Positions 6,548 through 15,292 of a DNA stretch of 37,686 nt are shown here, in pieces. Within the stretch, counting starts at the first letter, position 1, and each line of letters starts with the position of its first letter. The translations under genes and the position numbers were made by a program. Below the pieces are notes generated by a model, which ran no database searches, was not told where the DNA came from, and saw nothing but the letters and a program-made list of their open reading frames with translations. This stretch comes from Mycolicibacter sinensis. GTDB taxonomy: Bacteria; Actinomycetota; Actinomycetes; Mycobacteriales; Mycobacteriaceae. The DNA is taken from contig NZ_LZJK01000152.1 in assembly GCF_001667945.1 (NCBI RefSeq), forward strand, positions 1 to 37,686, in the 5' to 3' direction.

Positions 6548-8496
6548 TGCGGCGACGGTCGCGCCGAGCCGGATGGGCGGCGGCTGCTGTCGTAGCCGGG
6601 GCCGCCGCAGTCGCGGCACTGAGATCGGCTGCCGCCCGGGCCCGCACCAGCAGCCCGTCACCCCTGCTCCCGCAGTGGTCCGCAGGGCCGGCGCAGTACG
6701 GCGTCGGGGTGCGCCGCAACGTCGCAGTCCCGATGAGTGACGGGGTCGTGCTGCGCGCCGATATCCATTACCCCACCGACCGCGAGACCGGGTCGCCGGC
6801 CACCGGGCCGTTTCCGGTGCTGCTGTCGCTGACGCCGTACGGCAAGCTGGCTCCGCCACCGGCCGCGCAGATCGGCGGCGGACCCACCCCGCGTCTGATC
6901 CGACGCGGGTACATCGAGGTGATGGTCGACGTGCGCGGCACCGGCGCCTCCGGTGGATCCTTCCAGATGTTCGGTCCCGAGCAGGCCCGTGATGGTGTGG
7001 AACTGGTGACGTGGGCCTCGACCCTGCCGAACGCCAACGGCAGGGTCGGCATGTTCGGCATCTCATACCTGGCGATCAACCAGCTGTTCACCGCGGCCGC
7101 CGTCGGCCCGGACTCACCGCTGAAGGCGATCTTCCCGGTGATGGCGGCCAACGACTTCTACCGGGACGCCGCCGCGATGGGTGGGGCTCCGCACCTGGCG
7201 ACCGTGCGCGGCTACGGCGCGCTCTACACGATGCTCAACATCATCAACCCCACCCTGGAGTTCTTCACCCGCGGTGGGCATCCGCGACCGCGGGCCGGCG
7301 GCCTGGCCGCGGTGCGCCAACGCGGCAGGGACCAGCGCGGCTACTTCGGACCGCTGGTCGCCGAGGCCCGCACCGGCGGTGACGCCGCCTACGACGGACC
7401 GTTCTGGGACAGCATGCGGCCCGAACTCGTGCTGCCGGAGATCGCCGCCAACAAGATCGCCGTCTTTTTGGTGGGCGGCTGGCACGACGCCTTCCAGCGC
7501 GGCGCACCGCTGAACTACGCCGCGCTGCAGAATGCCTGCACCGGGCGCGCGGTGCACGCCCCGATGCAACCCGGGCAACCGCTGGCCGATCGGATCAGGC
7601 TGATGATGGGACCCTGGTATCACGTGTCGGCTTTCGACGGCCTGCGCATCCAGGACCTGCAACTGCGCTGGTTCGATCACTGGCTGAAAGACGATGCGGC
7701 GGCGGAGATCTCCGGTCCGCCGTTCACCTTCCAGGCGATCGGCGACAGCCGGTGGTACCACACGCGTGAGTATCCGATACCGGAGGCGACGCCCACCCGT
7801 TTCTATCTGGCGCCCGACGGCCGGCTGGTCACCGACGCCCCGGCCGAGCAGACGCTGGCCGCACTGCGCTACCGGGCGCGCGGCCCGGTCTCCGGGCGCA
7901 GCCTGGAACAGTGGACGCTCGGCCTCAACAGCTTCGTCACCACCCAGGCCGGTGGCCGCACCCGTTACGACCAGGACAACCGCCGTCTGCAACGCGGGGC
8001 ATTGACCTACACCACCGCACCGTTCGATGCTCCGACCCTGCTCGCCGGACCGATCACGTTGCGCGTGGAGGCGACGGCCGACACCACCGAGACGCTCCTG
8101 GTTGCGCACCTCGACGACGTCGCACCCGAAGGGGTGAGCCGCCCGCTGACGCAGGGGGCGCTGCTGGGGTCTCACCGCGCCCTGGATCCGGAGCGCACCT
8201 GGTATCTGCCGGACGGCACGGTGCTGCGCCCCTACCACATCAGCACCCGGTCAGCGGTACGGTCCGTCGAACCGGGGGAGCTGACCGGCTACGACATCGA
8301 GATCTTTCCGACCGCCGCAATGATCGCTCCCGGCCACCGCCTGCGGCTGACCGTGACCACCTACGATTTCCCGCATCTGGTGCCCACGGCGCCTGCGCGC
8401 CGGGCACTGGCCGGTGGCACCTACCGCCTGCACCAGGGCGGTCCCACCCCGTCGTTCCTGCTGCTGCCGCTGGCCGACCCGGACACGCTGGACTGA
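6547..8496 (+). CDS. CocE/NonD-family hydrolase (X-Pro dipeptidyl-peptidase S15-like), exported or membrane-anchored
   Basis: A 649-residue alpha/beta hydrolase with a C-terminal jelly-roll domain (about 420-640), as in cocaine esterase CocE and glutaryl-7-ACA acylases. The catalytic triad can be assigned to Ser173 (GISYLA), Asp314 (GGWHDAF) and His359 (GPWYH). An Arg-rich start followed by an Ala/Val stretch at 10-31 looks like a signal peptide or anchor, and the RRRSRRAG start could be twin-arginine-like, so it likely acts outside the membrane. ATG 6547 overlaps the preceding stop; the frame stays open upstream but without family features. True substrate (ester, amide or peptide) cannot be told. 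Confidence 0.9.
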   Translation: MRRRSRRAGWAAAAVVAGAAAVAALRSAAARARTSSPSPLLPQWSAGPAQYGVGVRRNVAVPMSDGVVLRADIHYPTDRETGSPATGPFPVLLSLTPYGKLAPPPAAQIGGGPTPRLIRRGYIEVMVDVRGTGASGGSFQMFGPEQARDGVELVTWASTLPNANGRVGMFGISYLAINQLFTAAAVGPDSPLKAIFPVMAANDFYRDAAAMGGAPHLATVRGYGALYTMLNIINPTLEFFTRGGHPRPRAGGLAAVRQRGRDQRGYFGPLVAEARTGGDAAYDGPFWDSMRPELVLPEIAANKIAVFLVGGWHDAFQRGAPLNYAALQNACTGRAVHAPMQPGQPLADRIRLMMGPWYHVSAFDGLRIQDLQLRWFDHWLKDDAAAEISGPPFTFQAIGDSRWYHTREYPIPEATPTRFYLAPDGRLVTDAPAEQTLAALRYRARGPVSGRSLEQWTLGLNSFVTTQAGGRTRYDQDNRRLQRGALTYTTAPFDAPTLLAGPITLRVEATADTTETLLVAHLDDVAPEGVSRPLTQGALLGSHRALDPERTWYLPDGTVLRPYHISTRSAVRSVEPGELTGYDIEIFPTAAMIAPGHRLRLTVTTYDFPHLVPTAPARRALAGGTYRLHQGGPTPSFLLLPLADPDTLD

Positions 8497-8506
8497 GCCG
8501 GATCGG

Positions 8507-8986
8507 CTAGCCCGGCTCGACGACGCCTTCCACGACGTCGCGGATGCGCTCCAGGGTGCGCCGCATGTCGCGGATGTTGTTGCGCTGCCGCAGAAAACCG
8601 CCGAACACGTAGTAGTAGACGTTGGTCAGGAAGGAGTCGGCCAGCTTGAACGACTCGGTGACGTCGGTGCCGCCGATGTCTTCCGGGGCGGGCGTCAGCT
8701 CGTAGCGCCACCGGTTGAGCGCTCGATCACCGGCGAGCACCGCGAAGCCGAACACCCGATTCGGTTCGCACTCGGTGACCCGGCACGTCGTCCAGTACAC
8801 CGGGCCGATCCCGTTGCGCCGGACGTGTCCCCGGAACCGCGCGCCGACCGCCGGGCCGGTGGCGCCGTCGAGCCATTCGGCCTCGAAGGTCTCCGGGGAG
8901 AACCGGCCGATGTTGCGGACATCAGCCACCAGATCCCAGATCCGCTCGGGAGGGGCTGCCATGTGAACTGTCGCGGAACCCTGCAT
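8507..8986 (-). CDS. SRPBCC-family (polyketide cyclase-like) protein
   Basis: A 159-residue START/Bet v 1-type hydrophobic-pocket protein. The N-terminus (APPERIWDLVADV) is the classical opening of the SRPBCC fold, followed by the GARFRGH strand region and a C-terminal helix. Such proteins bind hydrophobic ligands or act as cyclases; no catalytic assignment is possible. I chose ATG 8986 because mycobacterial homologues that I remember begin at this MQGSATVH position. An ATG at 9004 would add six residues and neither has a strong ribosome site. It is convergent with the hydrolase gene (10 bp) and downstream of fbpB on the same strand, but separated from it by a strong hairpin. Confidence 0.88.
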   Translation of the reverse strand: MQGSATVHMAAPPERIWDLVADVRNIGRFSPETFEAEWLDGATGPAVGARFRGHVRRNGIGPVYWTTCRVTECEPNRVFGFAVLAGDRALNRWRYELTPAPEDIGGTDVTESFKLADSFLTNVYYYVFGGFLRQRNNIRDMRRTLERIRDVVEGVVEPG

Positions 8987-9062
8987 GTTCGCCAATCCAA
9001 GCATGTCTTTCGCGGTGCGGCTAGATCCTCCCGGGACACCCTGGACCACCCCGGGCAGAGCA

Positions 9063-9094
9063 CTGAGCCCCACCCGGAACCGGGTGGGGCTCAG
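9063..9094 (-). terminator. Strong hairpin terminator downstream of fbpB
   Basis: A perfect 15-bp inverted repeat (CTGAGCCCCACCCGG / CCGGGTGGGGCTCAG) separated by two bases lies 16 bp after the fbpB stop. At least 14 pairs can form around a GAAC loop. There is no clear U-tract, as is usual for GC-rich actinobacterial terminators. It separates fbpB transcription from the SRPBCC gene downstream. Confidence 0.75.
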
Positions 9095-9110
9095 TAACGA
9101 GATGGTGGGC

Positions 9111-10103
9111 TCAGCCCTCGCTGCCGCCGCCGGGGGTGGCGCCCAGGTGGCTCTGCAGGTCAGGCTTCATCGCCTGCAGCTGCGCGCCCCAGTACTCCCA
9201 GCTGTGGGTGCCGTAGTCCGGGAAGTTGAACACGGCGTTGTTGCCACCGGCCGCGACGTAGGCCTCCTGGAACTTCTTGTTCTGACCGATCATGAAGTTG
9301 CCTTCGAGGAAGGTGGCGGGGATGTTGTCGCCGCCCAGCTCGTTCGGGCGGCCGTTACCGCAGTACACCCACAGGCGGGTGTTGTTGGCGACCAGCTTGC
9401 CGACGTTGACGGTCGGGTCGTTGCGCAGCCACGCGGGGTCGTCATCGGCGCCCCACATGTCTTCCTTCTTGTAGCCGCCGGCGTCACCCATGGCCAGGCC
9501 GATCCAGCTCTTGCCGTCCGACGGGTTGACGTAACCCGACAGCGAGCCCGCGTAGCTGAACACGTCGGGGTGGTAGATCGCCAGCGTCATCGCCGACGAG
9601 CCGGCCATCGACAGACCGACTGCGGCGTTACGGCTCTGGCTCACGCCGTACTGGGAGGCCAGGAAGGCCGGCAGCTCGCTGGTGATGAACGTTTCCCACT
9701 TGTAGGTCTGGCAGCCGGCCTTGCCGCAGGCCGGCTTGTACCAGTCGCTGTAGAAGCTGGACTGGCCACCGACCGGCATGATCACCGAGATGCCCGACTG
9801 GTAGTACCACTCGAACGCCGGGGTGTTGATGTCCCAGCCGTTGTAGTCGTCCTGGGCACGCATGCCGTCGAGCAGGTAGAGCCCGGGGGAGCCGGAGCCG
9901 CCGCTCTGGAACTGCACCTTGATGTCACGGCCCATACCTGCGGAGGGAACCTGCAGGTACTCGACCGGCAGACCCGGCCGCGAGAACGCCGATGCGGTCG
10001 CTTCGCCACCCGTCAGGCCGATCAGGCCGGGCAGCGCTGCTGCGGCCACCGCGCCGACCATAAGTCGGCGCGCCCAGCGCATCCCCTTGGTCACGTCTGT
10101 CAT
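9111..10103 (-). CDS. fbpB: Antigen 85B mycolyltransferase FbpB
   Basis: A 330-residue secreted mycolyltransferase of the antigen 85 complex. It transfers mycolate between trehalose monomycolates, making trehalose dimycolate and mycolated arabinogalactan, and binds fibronectin. A signal peptide (twin-Arg-like start, hydrophobic core 15-33) is followed by cleavage before FSRPGLPVEYL at residue 40. The nucleophile is Ser165 (GLSMAG; mature Ser126). The acid is Glu267 and the base is His300 in GTHSW. The C-terminus carries an extra glycine-rich tail. Antigen 85B is favoured over A or C by close similarity at the mature start and the bfrA-fbpB neighbourhood seen in M. tuberculosis. ATG 10103 is preceded by AGGGGCAGGA. 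Confidence 0.95.
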   Translation of the reverse strand: MTDVTKGMRWARRLMVGAVAAAALPGLIGLTGGEATASAFSRPGLPVEYLQVPSAGMGRDIKVQFQSGGSGSPGLYLLDGMRAQDDYNGWDINTPAFEWYYQSGISVIMPVGGQSSFYSDWYKPACGKAGCQTYKWETFITSELPAFLASQYGVSQSRNAAVGLSMAGSSAMTLAIYHPDVFSYAGSLSGYVNPSDGKSWIGLAMGDAGGYKKEDMWGADDDPAWLRNDPTVNVGKLVANNTRLWVYCGNGRPNELGGDNIPATFLEGNFMIGQNKKFQEAYVAAGGNNAVFNFPDYGTHSWEYWGAQLQAMKPDLQSHLGATPGGGSEG

Positions 10104-10472
10104 TCCTGCCCCTTGTCGTCTTCCTGCGGAACGGTCTCGAAATGTGTTCGAACTAGCCGACTTGTCGATCGCGACGCAAAGCACGCCACCATGTCCGTGT
10201 CGGCCTTCACATGCAGCAACCGCCGCGTTCTGCGACCCCGCTGCCTTCTCAGGGATCAGACCCGCCGGATAGCATACCCGATTTGCGGTCTGGGACCCGG
10301 CTAGGCATGGCCGCGCGACACGCGTAGGCTGCCCTGCGGTAAGCCGACAAGACCACACTGTCCTGGGCTGTCCCCGGTCCGCTCCGGTGCCCGCCGAACC
10401 CGCCACGGGCAAGGCGAAGGTAGCGAGCCGCCGCGGTGACATCGCAGATCAGGACGATTGGGGCGCGCGATT
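10104..10472. other. Divergent intergenic region upstream of fbpB
   Basis: About 370 bp without a supported gene between the fbpB start and the start of the divergent membrane protein. The fbpB frame stays open upstream to 10442, but this part has no signal peptide or family similarity. A possible minus-strand -10 hexamer (TATGCT) lies at 10271-10276, which would imply a leader of about 160 nt for fbpB; I see no convincing -35 partner. Nothing else is recognisable. Confidence 0.4.
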
Positions 10473-11564
10473 TTGGACACGGTACTGGGGCTGGCGATGA
10501 CGCCGACGACGGTCGGCTGGGTCATGACCGAAGGACGGGGCCACGACTTCCCGGGCGGCCAGACGGTTTCCGGTGATGAGTTCGCCATCACCCGCGGTGA
10601 TGCCGGGTTGGATGCGGCGAGCATGGCGTCGTCGGCGTCGGCGGTGGCCGCCCGGGTCCGCACGGTGTTGGCCGGCCGCGGTGACCGGCTGCACGGGGTG
10701 GGTGTGACCTGGAGCGATGACGCGGCCGTCGGCGCCGCGCTGCTGCTGGAGTCGCTGGCCGACGCCGGTTTCGACAACGTGGTGCCGGTGCGTTTCAGCC
10801 GGGCCGCCGCCTCGCTGACCAGTGGCATCGGACCGCACGGTGAACAGGCGGCGGTATGCGTCATCGAGCCTGGACTGGCCACGCTGGTGCTGTTCGGTAA
10901 CGAGGATCCGGTCGTCACCGCCTGCCCGATCGGCGGCACCGATGACCTGCTGGGCTGGCTGGCCGACGTCTTCGGATCGGGGACCCAGGGGCCCGAGGTG
11001 CTGATGGTGGCCGGCTCGATGCGCGGCATGGACCGGCTCGGGCGCCGCCTGGAGGCCAAGCTTTCGATACCCGTCTTCGTTCAGCCCGGTGCGCAGCAGG
11101 CGTTGGCGCGCGGCGCGGCGCTCGCCGTGGCCCCGCACGCCGACCTGGCCGGTCTGGCCGGCACCCCGGTTGGGCGGCGGCCCGCAGCGATCGGTTCGGC
11201 GCGTGCGATGTCGCTGTCGTATGCCGGTGCGCTGACGATGCTGACCGGGGGAGCGGTCACCTTCGTGGCCTCGCTGTCCGCCGCGCTGAGCCTGCAGCTG
11301 GGCCCGGACCGAGACGTCCCGGACGTGCAGCCGCGCGAGCACGCGACGGTGGCTCGCGTCGCCGTGCCCGCGCCCCCGGCTGCGCCAGCGGCGCCGCCGG
11401 CCGACCTCGCGCCCTCGGCCGAGCTGCCGGAGGAACCGGTCGAGTTCGGTTCGCTGTGGGACGGGCCGGCCGCGGCCCCCGAGCCGCCGGCACCGCCGCC
11501 GAGCGCCGGCGCCTCGCTGCTGGACCGATTCCGTCAGCGGATTCCGCGTCTTCCCGGCCGTTGA
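10473..11564 (+). CDS. DUF7159-like mycobacterial membrane protein with Pro/Ala-rich tail
   Basis: About 363 residues. The N-terminal 235 residues begin with a V-L-G-L-A-M-T-P-T pattern typical of a mycobacterium-restricted family (DUF7159) and look like an actin/Hsp70-type nucleotide-binding fold, although no nucleotide has been shown. One hydrophobic segment at about 248-273 is followed by a Pro/Ala-rich tail ending in a basic RFRQRIPRLPGR stretch. Both plausible starts are TTG: 10473 fits the family N-terminus, while 10458 has a better AGGA site and adds five residues. It is divergent from fbpB and convergent with the YceI-like gene, separated by one base. Function unknown. Confidence 0.8.
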   Translation: MDTVLGLAMTPTTVGWVMTEGRGHDFPGGQTVSGDEFAITRGDAGLDAASMASSASAVAARVRTVLAGRGDRLHGVGVTWSDDAAVGAALLLESLADAGFDNVVPVRFSRAAASLTSGIGPHGEQAAVCVIEPGLATLVLFGNEDPVVTACPIGGTDDLLGWLADVFGSGTQGPEVLMVAGSMRGMDRLGRRLEAKLSIPVFVQPGAQQALARGAALAVAPHADLAGLAGTPVGRRPAAIGSARAMSLSYAGALTMLTGGAVTFVASLSAALSLQLGPDRDVPDVQPREHATVARVAVPAPPAAPAAPPADLAPSAELPEEPVEFGSLWDGPAAAPEPPAPPPSAGASLLDRFRQRIPRLPGR

Positions 11565-11565
11565 G

Positions 11566-12129
11566 TCAGCGGCCGGCAAGCGTGTCGCCCGCGATGGTCG
11601 CCGACAACGACACCGTCACCTCGTCGGCGACCTGCATGGCTCCCATCAGCATCGAATAGCGCCGTATTCCGAAGTCGCTGTGGCGTACCACGGTCTCGCC
11701 GTCCACCCGCCAGGAACCGTCGAGCTCAGCCACCCGCACCGCGACGACGTGCGGCCTGGACCGGTCGCGGATCTGTAGGGACCCGGCCAACCGATAGCCG
11801 CCGTCGGTCGCGGCGATGTCGGTGCACTCGAACCGGATGTGGCCATACCTGCCGGCGTCGAGGCACTTGAGGGCATTCGTGCGGATCAGTGATTTCTCCG
11901 GGGCGGTCAGCGGGGTCAGTCCGCCGTCACCACGCAGCACCTGCAGCGAATCCACGTCGACGGTCAACGCTACGGCGGTGGGCCGCTCACCGGACCATGA
12001 CACCGCCGCCTGCCAGCGCTGCATGACCATGGTGAGCCGGTGGCCCATCTTCGCCGCCCGACCGGTCACACCGGTGCCGAGCAGTAGCTGTCCGTGCGAT
12101 GCGTCGAACTGTCGTTGCGCCCCGGCCAT
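11566..12129 (-). CDS. YceI-family-like protein
   Basis: A 187-residue protein whose beta-rich pattern (ALTVDVDSLQVLRG, IRFECTDI, YRLAGSLQI, DFGIRRYSMLMG) matches the lipocalin-like YceI fold, in which a barrel holds a long isoprenoid or other lipid. No signal peptide is seen, so unlike E. coli YceI it is probably cytoplasmic. It may correspond to M. tuberculosis Rv1890c, which also lies just beyond fbpB. Start ATG 12129. It is divergent from the small secreted protein gene and its 3' end abuts the convergent membrane-protein gene. Ligand unknown. Confidence 0.82.
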   Translation of the reverse strand: MAGAQRQFDASHGQLLLGTGVTGRAAKMGHRLTMVMQRWQAAVSWSGERPTAVALTVDVDSLQVLRGDGGLTPLTAPEKSLIRTNALKCLDAGRYGHIRFECTDIAATDGGYRLAGSLQIRDRSRPHVVAVRVAELDGSWRVDGETVVRHSDFGIRRYSMLMGAMQVADEVTVSLSATIAGDTLAGR

Positions 12130-12264
12130 CTGGGCACTTTAGCGGCCCGGTAGGCGGCGACAGCATTCGGCGGATTCGCGATGAGGCGCCGCGGCCACCC
12201 GTTAGGCTGCTTCCACGCGGGGCCGCCTGCTGGCCCGGATCGAGGAGACCAAGGGCGAAGAAGA

Positions 12265-12675
12265 ATGATTCGTGAACTAGCCGCAGCTGTTTTCGTCGCG
12301 GGCGCCGCCGTCGCCGGCGCGCCGGCCGCCGGCGCCTACCCCGGTGACGTGCCGGGCATGGTCGACGGGCAGCGCCAGGGTGACGCCTGCTTCAGCTGGG
12401 AGCGCTTCATCTACGGGCACGGCCCCAACGGTCAGGCGCTGGCCTGCCATTTCATCGCCAACCAGTGGCCGCCCAAGGACACCGGCTTCTGGCAGATCTC
12501 CTACCCGCTCTACGGCGTGCAGGAAATCGGTTCACCATGTCCGAACCCCCAGTCGGCCGCGCAATCGCCCGACGGGTTGCCGCTGCTATGCCTCGGCGCG
12601 CGCGGCTGGCAACCCGGCATCTACACCGGAGGTATCGGGCCGTACTTCCCGCCCGGAATCGCTCAAGTCGGGTGA
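12265..12675 (+). CDS. Small secreted conserved protein (Rv1891-like)
   Basis: A 136-residue protein with a clear signal peptide: basic MIRE start, Ala/Val core at 5-20, and likely cleavage after APAAGA near residue 24. The mature part is aromatic- and glycine-rich, with four cysteines (GDACFSW, LACHF, SPCPN, LLCLG) that could form two disulfides outside the membrane. It resembles a family of small mycobacterial exported proteins; Rv1891 has nearly the same length and neighbour. Start ATG 12265 is chosen because it gives the signal peptide; the frame is open further upstream. Function unknown. Confidence 0.85.
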   Translation: MIRELAAAVFVAGAAVAGAPAAGAYPGDVPGMVDGQRQGDACFSWERFIYGHGPNGQALACHFIANQWPPKDTGFWQISYPLYGVQEIGSPCPNPQSAAQSPDGLPLLCLGARGWQPGIYTGGIGPYFPPGIAQVG

Positions 12676-12773
12676 CCGCGGCGTAGCCCGCCCCGCATCT
12701 GGAACGGACAGCTGCCGTCCAGGCGATTGCACTAGCTTCAGGCGGGGTAGCTACACGCAGGAGGTGGGACGAC

Positions 12774-14189
12774 TTGGGCGAACGCGGTGAGGCGACGTCG
12801 GAACTGGTGGTGATCTTCGGGATAACCGGAGACCTGGCCCGCAAAATGACCTTCCGCGCGCTGTACCGCCTGGAGCGCCGCAAGCTGCTGGACTGCCCGA
12901 TCCTGGGGGTGGCCAGTGACGACATCACCGTCGAGGAGTTGATCGACCGGGCCGGCGAGGCGATCCGCCACACCGGCGAGCCGTTCGACGAGGCGGTGTT
13001 TCACCGATTGGCGAAGCGGCTGTCCTACCTGCACGGCGACGTCACCGACACGGCGCTCTACGATCAGCTCGCCGAACGGGTCGGCACGGATCGCCGCTGC
13101 CTGTACTACCTGGAGATGCCGCCGTCGCTGTTCGCCCCGATCGTGGAGAACCTCGGCCGGGCCGGGCTGCTGCAGCGATCCCGGGTGGCGGTGGAGAAAC
13201 CGTTCGGTCATGACCTGGCCTCCGCGCGCGACCTCAACGCCCGACTGCGCGCGGTGCTGCGCGAAGACCAGATCCTGCGGGTAGACCATTTCCTGGGCAA
13301 GCAACCCGTCGCCGACCTCGAATACCTGCGGTTTGCCAACACCACACTCGCTGAGCTGTGGGACCGGCACAGCGTCGCCGAGATCCACATCACCATGGCC
13401 GAGAACTTCGGCGTCGAGGAGCGCGGCAGCTTCTACGACGCCGTCGGCGCCTTGCGGGACGTGGTGCAGAACCACCTGCTGCAGGTGCTGGCGTTGTTCG
13501 CGATGGAACCGCCGGTCGGGCCCGGCGACGACGACCTCAACGACAAGAAGGCCGAGCTGTTCCGTGCGATGCCCCCGGCCGACCCCGCGCATTACGTGCG
13601 GGGCCAATACCGCGGTTACGCGGATGTGCCCGGGGTGGCCGCGGGGTCGCAGACCGAGACGTTCGTGGCGCTGCGCCTGCAGATCGAGAACTGGCGCTGG
13701 GCCGGGGTGCCCATCTTCCTTCGGGCCGGCAAGGCGCTGCCCGAACGCGTCACCGAAGTCCGGTTGTTCACCCGCCGGGTCCCGGCGCTGGCGTTCATGC
13801 CGCAGCGTGAACGCGCCCAACGCAATCAGATCGTGCTGCGCATCGACCCGGATCCGGGACTGCGGCTGCAGCTGGTGGCCCAAGACGACCAGGACTGTCA
13901 AGCCTGGCGCGACATCCACCTCGATTCCTCGTTCGCCCGTGATCTGGGTGAACCGATCCGCCCCTATGAGCGGTTATTACATGCCGCGATGATCGGCGAC
14001 CGCCGGTTGTTCGCCCGGGAGGACAGCATCGAAGAGACCTGGCGCATCGTGGCCCCACTGCTCGACCAGCCGGGGGAGATCCACCGCTACGATCCCGGCT
14101 CGTGGGGGCCCGAAGCCGCGCAGAAGCTGGTGCACGGCCACCGGAGCTGGCAGAAGCCATGGCTGCCGGAGAGCAGCCGGTCACACTAA
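12774..14189 (+). CDS. zwf: Glucose-6-phosphate dehydrogenase (Zwf1 type)
   Basis: A 471-residue enzyme oxidising glucose 6-phosphate to 6-phosphogluconolactone, the first step of the pentose phosphate pathway. The nucleotide-binding motif is GITGDLA at residues 16-22 (GASGDLA in most homologues). The active-site block RVDHFLGK is at 169-176, and the substrate-binding EKPFGHD is at 141-147. The start is TTG, supported by a strong GGAGGTGG site six to seven bases upstream. gnd follows 12 bp later, the zwf1-gnd2 order of M. tuberculosis Rv1121-Rv1122. This is the stand-alone copy, not the opcA-linked Zwf2 type. Confidence 0.95.
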   Translation: MGERGEATSELVVIFGITGDLARKMTFRALYRLERRKLLDCPILGVASDDITVEELIDRAGEAIRHTGEPFDEAVFHRLAKRLSYLHGDVTDTALYDQLAERVGTDRRCLYYLEMPPSLFAPIVENLGRAGLLQRSRVAVEKPFGHDLASARDLNARLRAVLREDQILRVDHFLGKQPVADLEYLRFANTTLAELWDRHSVAEIHITMAENFGVEERGSFYDAVGALRDVVQNHLLQVLALFAMEPPVGPGDDDLNDKKAELFRAMPPADPAHYVRGQYRGYADVPGVAAGSQTETFVALRLQIENWRWAGVPIFLRAGKALPERVTEVRLFTRRVPALAFMPQRERAQRNQIVLRIDPDPGLRLQLVAQDDQDCQAWRDIHLDSSFARDLGEPIRPYERLLHAAMIGDRRLFAREDSIEETWRIVAPLLDQPGEIHRYDPGSWGPEAAQKLVHGHRSWQKPWLPESSRSH

Positions 14190-14201
14190 GGGAGGACAGC
14201 A

Positions 14202-15221
14202 ATGCGATTGGGGATGATCGGTCTGGGCCGGATGGGCGCCAATCTCGTTCGGCGACTGGTCGCCGACGGCCACGAATGCGTCGTCTACGACCAGAATGCC
14301 GATGCGGTCGCAGCGCTGGCCGCCGAAGGCAACGCCACCGGGGTGTCCTCGCTGGCTGAGCTGGCGGAGAAACTGCCCGCGCCCCGCGTGGTGTGGGTGA
14401 TGGTGCCGGCCGGCAAGATCACCACCGGGGTCATCCAAGAGCTCGCGGGCACACTGGCGGCCGGAGACATCGTGATCGACGGCGGCAACTCTTACTACCG
14501 TGATGACATAGCGCACGCGAAGCTGCTGTCCGACAAGGGTATTCGACTGCTGGACTGCGGTACCAGCGGCGGGGTGTGGGGTCGCGAGCGCGGTTACTGT
14601 CTGATGGTCGGCGGCGATCGCGACGCCTTCGACCATGTCGAGCCGATCTTCGCCACCATTGCGCCCGGGGTTGAGGCCGCCCCGCGCACGCCGGGCCGCG
14701 ACGGTGAGGTCTCCCAGGCCGAGAACGGTTACTTGTACTGCGGGCCATCGGGGGCCGGACACTTCGTGAAGATGGTGCACAACGGCATCGAGTACGGGAT
14801 GATGGCCTCGATCGCCGAGGGACTGAATATCCTGCACCACGCCAACATCGGCAAGGCCGATCAGCAGGGTGACGCCGAGACCGCACCGCTGAGCCATCCC
14901 GAGTTCTACCAGTACGACATCAACATCCCCGACGTCACCGAGGTCTGGCGGCGGGGCAGCGTGATCGGCTCCTGGCTGCTGGACCTGACCGCCAGCGCCC
15001 TGCAGAAGTCTCCGGCGCTGGAGGAATTCGCCGGGCGGGTCTCCGATTCCGGGGAGGGCCGCTGGACGGTCATCGCCGCGATCGACGAAGGAGTGCCGGC
15101 CCCGGTGCTCACCACGGCGCTGTATGCGCGCTTCGCCTCGCGCCATCTGTTCGAATTCGGCGCCAAGGTGCTCTCGGCGATGCGCAAGCAGTTCGGCGGA
15201 CACGACGAGAAATCCGCGTGA
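14202..15221 (+). CDS. gnd: 6-phosphogluconate dehydrogenase, decarboxylating (short, Gnd2 type)
   Basis: A 339-residue short-form 6-phosphogluconate dehydrogenase of the YqeC/Gnd2 class, usually NAD-preferring. It converts 6-phosphogluconate to ribulose 5-phosphate and CO2. The N-terminal Rossmann motif GLGRMG, the substrate loop GTSGGVWG and the catalytic KMVHNGIEY (Lys190, His193, Asn194) are all intact. The long classical C-terminal domain (about 470 residues in total) is absent, as expected for this class. The ATG has a perfect GGAGGA site. It is in an operon with zwf, 12 bp upstream. The lactonase step between the two enzymes is not encoded here. Confidence 0.95.
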   Translation: MRLGMIGLGRMGANLVRRLVADGHECVVYDQNADAVAALAAEGNATGVSSLAELAEKLPAPRVVWVMVPAGKITTGVIQELAGTLAAGDIVIDGGNSYYRDDIAHAKLLSDKGIRLLDCGTSGGVWGRERGYCLMVGGDRDAFDHVEPIFATIAPGVEAAPRTPGRDGEVSQAENGYLYCGPSGAGHFVKMVHNGIEYGMMASIAEGLNILHHANIGKADQQGDAETAPLSHPEFYQYDINIPDVTEVWRRGSVIGSWLLDLTASALQKSPALEEFAGRVSDSGEGRWTVIAAIDEGVPAPVLTTALYARFASRHLFEFGAKVLSAMRKQFGGHDEKSA

Positions 15222-15292
15222 GCTAGTTTCGTTGGCGGCCGCGGCGTCGCCCGATCCTGGCCGCTCAGCGTGTGCGCGTGCCAGTATGGGGG

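Noticed and set aside
12738..13919. Open frame of 393 codons opposite zwf
   Set aside because: Antisense to a gene with all catalytic motifs; no family features or ribosome site of its own.
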